This document shows positions 6,272-12,562 of a DNA stretch of 12,562 bases, piece after piece. Position numbers and translations under genes: made by a program. This DNA is from an uncultured Bacteroidota bacterium. Lineage in GTDB: Bacteria; Bacteroidota; Bacteroidia; Bacteroidales; SZUA-534. The notes under the pieces were generated by a model. The model ran no database searches and was not told the DNA's origin. It worked only from the letters and a program-made list of their open reading frames with translations. The stretch is from the NCBI GenBank assembly GCA_937885735.1, contig CALABN010000119.1:1-12562 (forward strand), written 5' to 3'. The stretch's first letter is position 1. Each line of letters opens with the position of its first letter.

Positions 6272-6802
6272 CTATTTTATTGGGTTTGTAATAATATATG
6301 TAATTGAATCTGAATATGTATAGCCCATTATGCCGCAAGTGTATGAAATGAATATTGAAGTAGGAAGATTTTCGACATTTGTTTCATCAGGATAAATGAT
6401 ATCGTAATCATAATTCCTTCCGTCTATTTCTATCTGACCATTTTCTTGCATAAAACGAGAATAATATAACCTTGAACCATCAATTCTACAAGTATAGATC
6501 TTCATATTTCCCAACAAACTATAGGTATAATTAAATTTAAATGATTTCCTATCTGACATATTAGTTTTAACATAGCATTCATACGTCACATTCTCGTACT
6601 CTTCTTCATCGCAATGTTCAAAACCATGATACATATAATTAACATATAGCGTATCGGTCAAATGTGTCTGTTCTGAATAATAGTAGAAAGTGTCACCTTC
6701 GTCAAACCTCGGCTTCTCTGATTTTGGGAGATAAAATGTATTGTCATCACAACTGCAAAACGCAGTCAAAACGATAAGGAACAATGGAAATACCTTTTTC
6801 AT
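6272..6802 (-). CDS. Tandem-paralogue lipoprotein (first gene of the operon)
   Basis: This 176-residue lipoprotein leads the four-gene operon. The signal MKKVFPLFLIVLTAFCSC is followed by DDN, with Cys18 as the likely lipid attachment site. The shared blocks read PRFDEGDTFYYYSEQ with TDTLYV (N-terminal) and CGIMGYTYSDSITYIITNP (C-terminal). It has many Tyr and Asp residues and no transmembrane segment after the signal, suggesting a small beta-rich domain outside the inner membrane. The start is preceded by a good promoter (6826-6853). The family has no name that I recognise, and similarity to known enzymes is not visible. Confidence 0.86.
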   Translation of the reverse strand: MKKVFPLFLIVLTAFCSCDDNTFYLPKSEKPRFDEGDTFYYYSEQTHLTDTLYVNYMYHGFEHCDEEEYENVTYECYVKTNMSDRKSFKFNYTYSLLGNMKIYTCRIDGSRLYYSRFMQENGQIEIDGRNYDYDIIYPDETNVENLPTSIFISYTCGIMGYTYSDSITYIITNPIK

Positions 6803-6825
6803 AATTAAAATTTTAAGGTTAAATA

Positions 6826-6853
6826 CAAATATAAGACAATTAAGTGGCGCAAA
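6826..6853 (-). promoter_or_regulatory. Promoter of the four-lipoprotein operon
   Basis: The minus strand reads TTTG (complement of 6850-6853), 16 bases, then TATATTTG (complement of 6826-6833), an exact -7 box, 23 bases before the first ATG. The spacing is slightly short of the usual 19 or so. No comparable box is seen before the other three genes, which fits a single transcript. Confidence 0.65.
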
Positions 6854-6901
6854 ACCCTACGGATTTTTCAGGATTTTTTTCAATTTTTCTTAATCATATG
6901 C

Positions 6902-6909
6902 TAATTTTG
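6902..6909 (+). promoter_or_regulatory. -7 box of the YfhO-family gene
   Basis: TAATTTTG is an exact TAnnTTTG, 18 bases before ATG 6928. It lies within the longer reading frame that begins at GTG 6844, arguing against that start. Confidence 0.55.
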
Positions 6910-6927
6910 ACTTGGAAAATCACTCTA

Positions 6928-9084
6928 ATGAAAATTGGAAGCATTAAGACAGTTTTATGGTCAAAAGCGAGCAAAGTCATTGCGTCGCCTTACTTCATCC
7001 TTCTTGCTGCCACAATACTATGCTATTTTGATGTAGCCACTTTTCAGCATCCACTTAAATGGGACATAATAGACCTTGACCTGCCTTTGCGGTACTTTGT
7101 GTCGGACTGCATTCAAAATGGCATTTTCCCATATTGGAATCCATATCAAAGTTGCGGATACCCAAACTATGCCATTCCAATAACTTGGTATCCAACAGTG
7201 TGGATTTTCAGTCTAATGGGACATTATGGAATCATTGCCTTGACTGTCGACTTCCTTTTGCATATATATATAGCGGGCATTGGAATGTTTTTGCTCGCAC
7301 GAAGGTTTGGTTATTCCGACACCACAGGTTGCATATTGGGAATCTGCTACCTGGCATGTGGTTTCTTTGTGGGCAATGCACAGCACTTTGGCTGGGTCAT
7401 AGGTGCAGCCTGGATTCCGTTCCTGTTTGCATACTTTATGGATTTTTCCAAAAATCCCAAAGACATTAACAATCATCTGAAACTGATTCTTGTTTCATAT
7501 TTTATTGCAACAGGTGCTTATCCTGCCATAATATTTCTTTCGGGCTACATTGTTCTTTTTATGGCAATCTACTATTGCTTAAAACACATACAAGAACAAG
7601 GCTATAAAGGATTCCTGACATATAGTTCAATGTTATTGATTCTATCACTATTCATTTGCATCATATCATTGATAGCCATTGTTCCAACTCTCCAATCTCT
7701 AGATGTTGTCAACAGAGATATGAGTCTCGACTACCTTTTGCACCATTTGCCACAACCTGTCAGAGGTATGATATCACTGATGTTGCCTTATGCTGTGATT
7801 GGCGACAATGACGATTGGACAACTATTTATGATTTTTTTGGAACCGATGCCAATTCTATGATGAATGTCTATTTCGGGCTATTTACCTTGTTTTTTTTCG
7901 CAATAGCCGTATTTAAAAAGAAAAATGCCATTCATAGGATTTTCCTTTATACAGGATTTGTGTATTTGTTGGCTTGTTTCCCACACAAACTGCCAATCAG
8001 GGAATTTATGATTCGGTATATTCCTACTATGGATTTGTTCAGGATACCTTCCGTCTACCGACTATTCTTCATTATCGCCTGTTTGGCAATTGCTGGCATA
8101 GCACTTGACGGTTTCATAAAAACAAAAAACAATAAACGCTTAATAAATATTATTGCCACTGTTGCATTGGTTTCTATGTTTACGCTTTCTATGTTTTCAT
8201 TCCACAAAACCAGCATTACCTGGCAACATATCGCCATTCAGTCAATTATACAATGTTGTCTGATAGGCGTCTTCATATTGTTTAACAATCAGGAAAAAAT
8301 ACCAATAAAATATTGGCTTGTAGGCTTGGTTTTGATAGACTTGTCTGTTGCCACCCAAATGAACGGAGGTGGCACCATTTTTCATAAGCCAAATACCACA
8401 ACAAAAGTATTGCAAAACGAGACTTCATTTCCCAAAACACAATATCCAGCAACCAATGAGAAACCTATAATAGCCACAAAAGGACACGGATTCTCACATT
8501 ACTGGCGTAACACAAACACCTTTATGAAGGATTTCTCGGCTGAAAACTATTCTCCATATTACTTGAAATCCTTTACTGATTTCGAAAAAAACGATCTGCT
8601 ATACAAGGAAACCCTCGACAACAACATTGCATTTCTTAGTACAAATGTTTTCGCTACTAAATCGGTAAAAGACACTGCCTTATATTCTAATGACATTGTC
8701 TTTGCCGACCTGCCAAATTTTGAAAAATATTCACCAGCAGAAAATGATTCTACACGTGCAATTGAATACCTTATAGCCCAACCTGACCAGTTTGAAATGA
8801 AAACATCGGCAAACTATCCACAAATATTGACCTTGCTTCAAAATCACCATAAAGGTTGGCACGCATACATTGACGGCAATGAAGTACCAGTTTACATTGC
8901 CAACATAAGTTTTATGGCTGTTGAAGTGCCATCAGGCAACCATTATGTACATTTTGTATTCAAAAACAACCTGATTGTCACATTATCCATTATTTCCTTA
9001 GTATCATTCTTGATATGTGTCTTACTGCTTTTGTTTAACACAGGCAAAAAGACGATTCTGTCCATTAAGAATACCTTTATATAA
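6928..9084 (+). CDS. YfhO-family multi-pass membrane protein (GT-C-like)
   Basis: The 718-residue inner-membrane protein has about a dozen hydrophobic segments, then a soluble region and a final membrane helix. Early on, DLDLPLRYFVSDC (D49, D51) and YWNPYQSCGYPNY match the first extracytoplasmic loop of YfhO proteins, which resemble GT-C glycosyltransferases, where acidic loop residues are catalytic. The C-terminal hallmark is GWHAYIDGNEVPVYIANISF...VPSGNHYVHFVF (about residues 643-680). YfhO proteins are tied to cell-envelope glycosylation (lipoteichoic acid modification in Bacillus). The Bacteroidota role is not established, but a lipid-linked sugar donor is likely. I start at ATG 6928. An ATG at 6898 and a GTG at 6844 are in frame, but the -7 box (6902-6909) lies after both. 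It is divergent from the lipoprotein operon and 42 bases before hemW, which has its own promoter box. Confidence 0.87.
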   Translation: MKIGSIKTVLWSKASKVIASPYFILLAATILCYFDVATFQHPLKWDIIDLDLPLRYFVSDCIQNGIFPYWNPYQSCGYPNYAIPITWYPTVWIFSLMGHYGIIALTVDFLLHIYIAGIGMFLLARRFGYSDTTGCILGICYLACGFFVGNAQHFGWVIGAAWIPFLFAYFMDFSKNPKDINNHLKLILVSYFIATGAYPAIIFLSGYIVLFMAIYYCLKHIQEQGYKGFLTYSSMLLILSLFICIISLIAIVPTLQSLDVVNRDMSLDYLLHHLPQPVRGMISLMLPYAVIGDNDDWTTIYDFFGTDANSMMNVYFGLFTLFFFAIAVFKKKNAIHRIFLYTGFVYLLACFPHKLPIREFMIRYIPTMDLFRIPSVYRLFFIIACLAIAGIALDGFIKTKNNKRLINIIATVALVSMFTLSMFSFHKTSITWQHIAIQSIIQCCLIGVFILFNNQEKIPIKYWLVGLVLIDLSVATQMNGGGTIFHKPNTTTKVLQNETSFPKTQYPATNEKPIIATKGHGFSHYWRNTNTFMKDFSAENYSPYYLKSFTDFEKNDLLYKETLDNNIAFLSTNVFATKSVKDTALYSNDIVFADLPNFEKYSPAENDSTRAIEYLIAQPDQFEMKTSANYPQILTLLQNHHKGWHAYIDGNEVPVYIANISFMAVEVPSGNHYVHFVFKNNLIVTLSIISLVSFLICVLLLLFNTGKKTILSIKNTFI

Positions 9085-9101
9085 TCTTTGCCCCATTTTA
9101 C

Positions 9102-9109
9102 TACCTTCG
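9102..9109 (+). promoter_or_regulatory. -7 box of hemW
   Basis: TACCTTCG matches TAnnTTTG with one change, 17 bases before ATG 9127, directly after the YfhO-family stop at 9084. No clear TTTG at -33. Confidence 0.5.
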
Positions 9110-9126
9110 CAACAAAAGAACAACTA

Positions 9127-10257
9127 ATGGCAGGCATCTACATTCACGTTCCTTTCTGCAAGCGCCGTTGCGGGTACTGCAACTTCTACTCATCGACAAG
9201 GTTGACACTGAAGGACGACTACCTGTCGGCTGTGAAACGTGAACTGCAAGACCGAACTGCATACCTCAACGGCGAACAGGTGAGGACAATATACTTTGGC
9301 GGTGGCACCCCGTCGCTTTTGAGCCCTGCCGAAATTCAATCGGTTATTGACCACATACGCCAACACTACAGCGTGTCGGAAACGCCAGAGATAACCGTCG
9401 AGGACAATCCCGACGATCTCTCGAAAACATACATCGGACAATTGGCACAAACCGACGCCAACCGCTTGAGCATCGGCATACAGTCGTTCGACGACGGTTA
9501 TCTGCAACTGATGAACCGCCGACACAACGCCCAACAGGCAATAGACGCCGTCAGATACTGCCAGAAATGCGGATTCGGCAACATCAGTGTGGACCTTATC
9601 TACGGCTTGCCAAACCTGACTTCCGATATCTGGCAACGCCAACTGGACACCGTTGCGGCGCTCAACGTGCAACACTTGTCGGCCTATCATCTGTCGTATG
9701 AGGAAGGCACGGCCTTCACCTTGAAACTGAAACAGCATAAAATTGCCGAAGTGACAGAAGATGAAAGCCTTGCACAGTTTGACAGACTTACCGATTGGGC
9801 CAAATCGACAGGATTCGAGCATTACGAGATTTCAAATTTCGCGCAAAGCGGATATCAATCAAAACACAATTCAAGTTATTGGAACAGAACCCGTTATTTG
9901 GGCGTCGGACCCGCATCGCACTCCTACGACATTCGCACCCGCAGTTGGAACGTTGCCAATGTGCAAGAATACATATCAGGAATAAAGTCAGGCATTTGCG
10001 TAAGCGAGACTGAAGTGCTTACCCCCTCCGACTCGTTCAACGACTATGTGATAACAGCCCTGCGCACATCGAGAGGCATCGATATGAATTACCTTGAATC
10101 GGAACAGCCAAGGCAAATGACAGAATACCTGAAACAACAAGCCGAAAGTTTCGTCAAATCTGGCAAACTTGAATTTGTGAACGGCCACCTGAAATTGACA
10201 CACAGTGGCATCTTCATTTCGGACGAGATTATGGAAAAACTGATTTATTTGGGGTAG
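9127..10257 (+). CDS. hemW: HemW radical SAM heme chaperone
   Basis: The 376-residue protein matches HemW, a radical SAM relative of HemN that binds heme and delivers it to target proteins and does not oxidise coproporphyrinogen. The iron-sulfur motif is CKRRCGYCNF. Phe occupies the place where true HemN has its fourth motif cysteine, a standard way to tell HemW from HemN. Other motifs follow in order: YFGGGTPSLL, NRLSIGIQSF, ISVDLIYGLP, LSAYHLSYEEGT, HYEISNFA and YLGVGPASHSY. The C-terminal HemN-type domain (ALRTSRGID) is complete. The start is ATG 9127 (MAGIYIHVPF), the usual family start. A TTG at 9088 would lie upstream of the -7 box. Older annotation may call it coproporphyrinogen III oxidase-like. 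The neighbours give no heme pathway context. Confidence 0.95.
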   Translation: MAGIYIHVPFCKRRCGYCNFYSSTRLTLKDDYLSAVKRELQDRTAYLNGEQVRTIYFGGGTPSLLSPAEIQSVIDHIRQHYSVSETPEITVEDNPDDLSKTYIGQLAQTDANRLSIGIQSFDDGYLQLMNRRHNAQQAIDAVRYCQKCGFGNISVDLIYGLPNLTSDIWQRQLDTVAALNVQHLSAYHLSYEEGTAFTLKLKQHKIAEVTEDESLAQFDRLTDWAKSTGFEHYEISNFAQSGYQSKHNSSYWNRTRYLGVGPASHSYDIRTRSWNVANVQEYISGIKSGICVSETEVLTPSDSFNDYVITALRTSRGIDMNYLESEQPRQMTEYLKQQAESFVKSGKLEFVNGHLKLTHSGIFISDEIMEKLIYLG

Positions 10258-10301
10258 CAAATTGTTCAACCCACCGTACACATTTTATCAATTTTTGTTC
10301 G

Positions 10302-10353
10302 TTGCACTGAACATACATTTTGGTATATTTGTGACATATCGATTTGAATGTCA
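10302..10353 (+). promoter_or_regulatory. Candidate second promoter with dyad upstream of the sirtuin gene
   Basis: TATATTTG (10324-10331) is an exact -7 box, with TTG at 10302-10304 19 bases upstream as a weak -33. Immediately after it, TGACAT (10332-10337) and ATGTCA (10348-10353) form a perfect 6-bp inverted repeat around the predicted transcription start. The gap between hemW and the sirtuin gene (10258-10460) holds no reading frame I would call, so this promoter would give a leader of about 120 bases or a short RNA. Confidence 0.4.
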
Positions 10354-10431
10354 GTGTAATGCGTCGGATTTGCATCGACTGTGTTGAAAAATCATAGAAC
10401 CGCCACCTCTCCAACTATCGACTAAAATCCG

Positions 10432-10438
10432 TATCTTG
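10432..10438 (+). promoter_or_regulatory. -7 box nearest the sirtuin gene
   Basis: TATCTTG in the context CGTATCTTGCA resembles the Bacteroidota -7 consensus with one T fewer, 22 bases before ATG 10461, the same placement as at other genes in the window. Confidence 0.45.
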
Positions 10439-10460
10439 CATTGATAAAAAAACTCCAATT

Positions 10461-11162
10461 ATGGGCAAACCAAAACTTGTGGCACTTACGGGTGCAGGTA
10501 TCAGCGTTGAAAGTGGACTTACCACTTTCCGCGACGCTAACGGATTGTGGGACAACTATCCTGTAGAGGACGTGGCTACGCCCGAAGGGCTGGACCGCGA
10601 CCCCGAACTGGTACTCAACTTCTACAACGGACTGCGTGCAAAACTGGCCGACATAAAGCCAAACGACGGCCATAAGGCTCTTGTCCGCCTCGAAGAGTTT
10701 TTTGATGTCTATGTGATAACGCAAAATGTCGACGACCTGCACGAACAGGCTGGTAGCAAGAATATTGTCCACCTTCACGGCGAACTGACCAAGGTGCGTA
10801 GCATACGCAACGAGAACCTGATTTACGACATCGGATACAAGCCCATTTACATTGGCGACAGGGCCGACGACGGCTGGCAACTACGCCCGCATATTGTGTT
10901 CTTTGGCGAGGGCGTGCCCGAAATGGAACGCGCCATTCCGCTTGCCGAGCAAGCCGACGTGTTTGTGGTCATTGGCACATCGCTCAACGTGTACCCCGCC
11001 GCTGGACTGTTACACTACACTCGCCGTGAAATTCCTAAATTTGTAATCGACCCTAAAATGGTGCCGTTCCCTTCAAACGAGAACTACACATTCATTCAGA
11101 AATCGGCGGGCGAAGGCGGACGCATACTTGAACAGAAACTTGCCGAACTTTTCAATTATTAA
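10461..11162 (+). CDS. Sirtuin-family NAD-dependent protein deacylase (CobB-like)
   Basis: This 233-residue Sir2/CobB-like enzyme would remove acyl groups from lysines using NAD. Visible motifs are GAGISVESGLTTFR (NAD binding), TQNVDDLHEQAG (Q88, N89, D91), HLHGEL with catalytic His106, PHIVFFGE and the second NAD motif IGTSLNVYPAAG. Two things are odd. There is no cysteine anywhere in the protein, so the four-cysteine zinc site of E. coli CobB is absent and the region is a short KVRSIRNENLIYDIG stretch. I believe other Bacteroidota sirtuins also lack it. In addition, the acyl-recognition pair Y92/R95 of E. coli CobB corresponds to Y55 and L58 (FYNGLR), so the arginine that favours succinyl-lysine is replaced. 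The stop codon overlaps the next gene's start (TAATG). I give no symbol because the substrate class is uncertain. Confidence 0.93.
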   Translation: MGKPKLVALTGAGISVESGLTTFRDANGLWDNYPVEDVATPEGLDRDPELVLNFYNGLRAKLADIKPNDGHKALVRLEEFFDVYVITQNVDDLHEQAGSKNIVHLHGELTKVRSIRNENLIYDIGYKPIYIGDRADDGWQLRPHIVFFGEGVPEMERAIPLAEQADVFVVIGTSLNVYPAAGLLHYTRREIPKFVIDPKMVPFPSNENYTFIQKSAGEGGRILEQKLAELFNY

Positions 11163-11764
11163 TGAAGAGAAATTTGCTTGCAATCGTCTTGCTGTCAGCA
11201 ATTTGTACCAATGCCCAAGAATTCGGGGCAAGCATCGACGCAGAGGTTGTAGCCTCGCAAATCGACGGCGACCGTTTCGGCGGGTACAACAAATTCGGAT
11301 TCACCGTAGGTGGCAGTGTGCATCGCTTTTTTGTAAAAAACACCATTGGCGCCAAAATGGGACTGCGATACGTCCGCAAGGGAAGCCATTCCGAAGAGAC
11401 CGAACACTCACAGTTCTATATGACCGAACTGCACTACGCCGAATTGCCAATCACGGCATTCTACCGTTGGAAAGATTTTGAATTCGAGGCAGGCTTGTCG
11501 GCTGGATACCTGCTCAAAGCAAAGGAAGATACCGACGGATATGGCCTACGTGAGCCAAACTATCAATACCGCAAGGCGGACGTCTGCGCCATTGCAGGTG
11601 TCAGATACAACCTGTTCGGAAGCATTTGGGCAAATGCACAATTCAACTATTCGGCACTTGCCATTCGGAAATACCATTCCGCCCAAGACTCATATATGGT
11701 GTCAGGCCAGCACAACAATCTTCTTATGTTCGGTCTGTGCTATGAATTCAGTCCTCGAAAGTGA
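11162..11764 (+). CDS. Small outer-membrane beta-barrel protein (PorT/OMP_b-brl-like)
   Basis: The 200-residue protein has a cleavable signal peptide (MKRNLLAIVLLSAICTNAQ, predicted cut after AQ). Alternating hydrophobic strands typical of small Bacteroidota barrels follow: KFGFTVGGSV, IGAKMGLRYVRKG, ELHYAELPITAFYRW, FEFEAGLSAGYLL, VCAIAGVRYNLFG, IWANAQFNYSAL, and a final strand NLLMFGLCYEF. The LHYAELPI strand and the G-x-R-Y patterns resemble the PorT/outer-membrane beta-barrel domain families. The likely location is the outer membrane. The role is unknown: porin-like, structural or assembly. Its ATG overlaps the sirtuin stop by one base, so the two are translated from one message even though no functional link is obvious. 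Confidence 0.85.
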   Translation: MKRNLLAIVLLSAICTNAQEFGASIDAEVVASQIDGDRFGGYNKFGFTVGGSVHRFFVKNTIGAKMGLRYVRKGSHSEETEHSQFYMTELHYAELPITAFYRWKDFEFEAGLSAGYLLKAKEDTDGYGLREPNYQYRKADVCAIAGVRYNLFGSIWANAQFNYSALAIRKYHSAQDSYMVSGQHNNLLMFGLCYEFSPRK

Positions 11765-11822
11765 CAATTGCATTATTCTGTTTTTTTGACCAAATTGCAG
11801 TCAGCATTAAAACCAGTACGCA

Positions 11823-12562
11823 ATGAAAACAATAGTTCCAATAATGGCAATAATGGCGCTTGCACTCGCATCGTGCCAACCAGAAAACAACCGCAACGGC
11901 GAGAGATATGGCGGAACACTGCGCGTCAACATAAGCGATGTCCCTCACAACATATTTCCTGGCCAAATTGCGAAACGAAGCGAGCAGATAATTGTAAATC
12001 AAGTGTATGACGGATTGGTGAAATACCACTCGAAGACATTGGACATTGTTCCTTCAATAGCAAAATCGTACGAGTTGTCAGCCGACAGCCTCACCTACAC
12101 CTTCCTGCTCAACACACAGGCACGCTTTCAAGACGATGCCTGCTTCACAAACGGCATAGGCAGGCCTATTGTAGCCAACGACGTCAAATATTCAATCGAG
12201 CAGATTTGCCGCAACAGGCTCGCCGACAGCCTGCCGATATCAAATCAAGTTGCAAACATTGTCGGCTACGGCGAATTCCTTCAAACGGCAAGCATCAGTG
12301 GCATTACGGCGCAATCGGACAGCGTGCTCATAATCAAACTAGACAAGCCCGACGTGCTGTTGCTTCACTTTCTGGCAAGCACCGACGCCCTCGTTTTTGC
12401 CAGCGAGGCCTTCCAAGCATACGCAACCAAAAACACAGTTGGCTCTGGTGCCTTCAGTTTGAAATATTCCGAACAGGACGGACAGCCTGTCACGCTGAAT
12501 CCGGGCGAGACCCTTGTCGTGGATTTCGGACAGAACAGTGCCGCAGTGCCCGATTTCGCGTT
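11823..12562 (+). CDS. Peptide ABC transporter substrate-binding lipoprotein (SBP family 5), 5' part
   Basis: The frame is open from ATG 11823 to the end of the window (246 full codons), so the gene is cut by the window edge. The signal MKTIVPIMAIMALALASC places the acylated cysteine at residue 18. The body matches family-5 solute-binding proteins: YGGTLRVNI, EQIIVNQVYDGLVKY, IVPSIAKSYELSADSLTYTF, RFQDDACF, GRPIVANDVKYSIEQI and VGSGAFSLKY. These capture peptides or similar ligands in the periplasm and hand them to an ABC permease. Family members run to about 500-560 residues, so roughly half is present. The CF...GRPIVANDV insertion is a form I associate with Bacteroidota homologues. It starts 58 bases after the barrel gene, with no strong promoter box between, so it may share that transcript. 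Confidence 0.9.
   Translation, partial: MKTIVPIMAIMALALASCQPENNRNGERYGGTLRVNISDVPHNIFPGQIAKRSEQIIVNQVYDGLVKYHSKTLDIVPSIAKSYELSADSLTYTFLLNTQARFQDDACFTNGIGRPIVANDVKYSIEQICRNRLADSLPISNQVANIVGYGEFLQTASISGITAQSDSVLIIKLDKPDVLLLHFLASTDALVFASEAFQAYATKNTVGSGAFSLKYSEQDGQPVTLNPGETLVVDFGQNSAAVPDFA

Noticed and set aside
9190..9822. A 210-codon open frame on the minus strand, opposite hemW
   Set aside because: It is a codon-bias shadow of hemW. The translated sequence has no recognisable domain.
10422..10880. A 152-codon open frame on the minus strand, opposite the sirtuin gene
   Set aside because: It lies antisense to a strongly conserved sirtuin frame and shows no motif.
11761..11822. Promoter before the peptide-binding lipoprotein gene
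   Set aside because: No TAnnTTTG match is present. CAAATTGC at 11791 is too weak to call, and cotranscription with the barrel gene is as likely.

Overview
The window looks like chromosomal DNA from a member of the Bacteroidota, most likely the order Bacteroidales. I base this on the DUF2851 protein, a zinc-less short sirtuin, a Bacteroidota-type peptide-binding lipoprotein, lipoproteins with acidic residues after the acylated cysteine, and repeated matches to the Bacteroidota promoter (-7 box TAnnTTTG, sometimes with TTTG near -33). Seven genes have such a box, exact or with one change, about 17-24 nt before the start codon I chose. Genus-level placement is not possible by eye.

Layout. Positions 62-589 hold two gene remnants joined head to head: the C-terminal DNA-binding domain of an AraC-type regulator (minus) and the C-terminal ATPase domain of a LytS-type sensor histidine kinase (plus). 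Both lose their N-terminal parts at the same point, about 260-292. Next come two minus-strand housekeeping-type genes: a DUF2851 protein, and nadB (L-aspartate oxidase, first step of NAD synthesis) with its own terminator. Positions 3697-4620 hold a mobile unit: an IS200-like/RAYT Y1 transposase between two direct copies of a 165-bp palindrome-rich element with 19-bp terminal inverted repeats, plus a third, eroded copy. Positions 4674-6802 (minus) encode four tandem, divergent paralogous lipoproteins of no family I can name, in one tight operon.

From 6928 onward genes lie on the plus strand: a YfhO-family membrane protein, hemW (radical SAM heme chaperone), a sirtuin-family deacylase whose stop codon overlaps the start of a small outer-membrane beta-barrel gene, and the 5' part of a family-5 peptide-binding lipoprotein that runs off the window.

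There is no single pathway. The core genes (nadB, hemW, sirtuin) are metabolic or maintenance functions. The accessory layer is the transposase/repeat unit, the lipoprotein paralogue cassette and the broken regulator pair. I found no tRNA, rRNA or CRISPR array. The items most worth following up are the regulator/kinase junction (deletion or assembly chimera), the repeat-transposase unit, the four-lipoprotein family, and the sirtuin that lacks both zinc cysteines and the usual acyl-recognition arginine.
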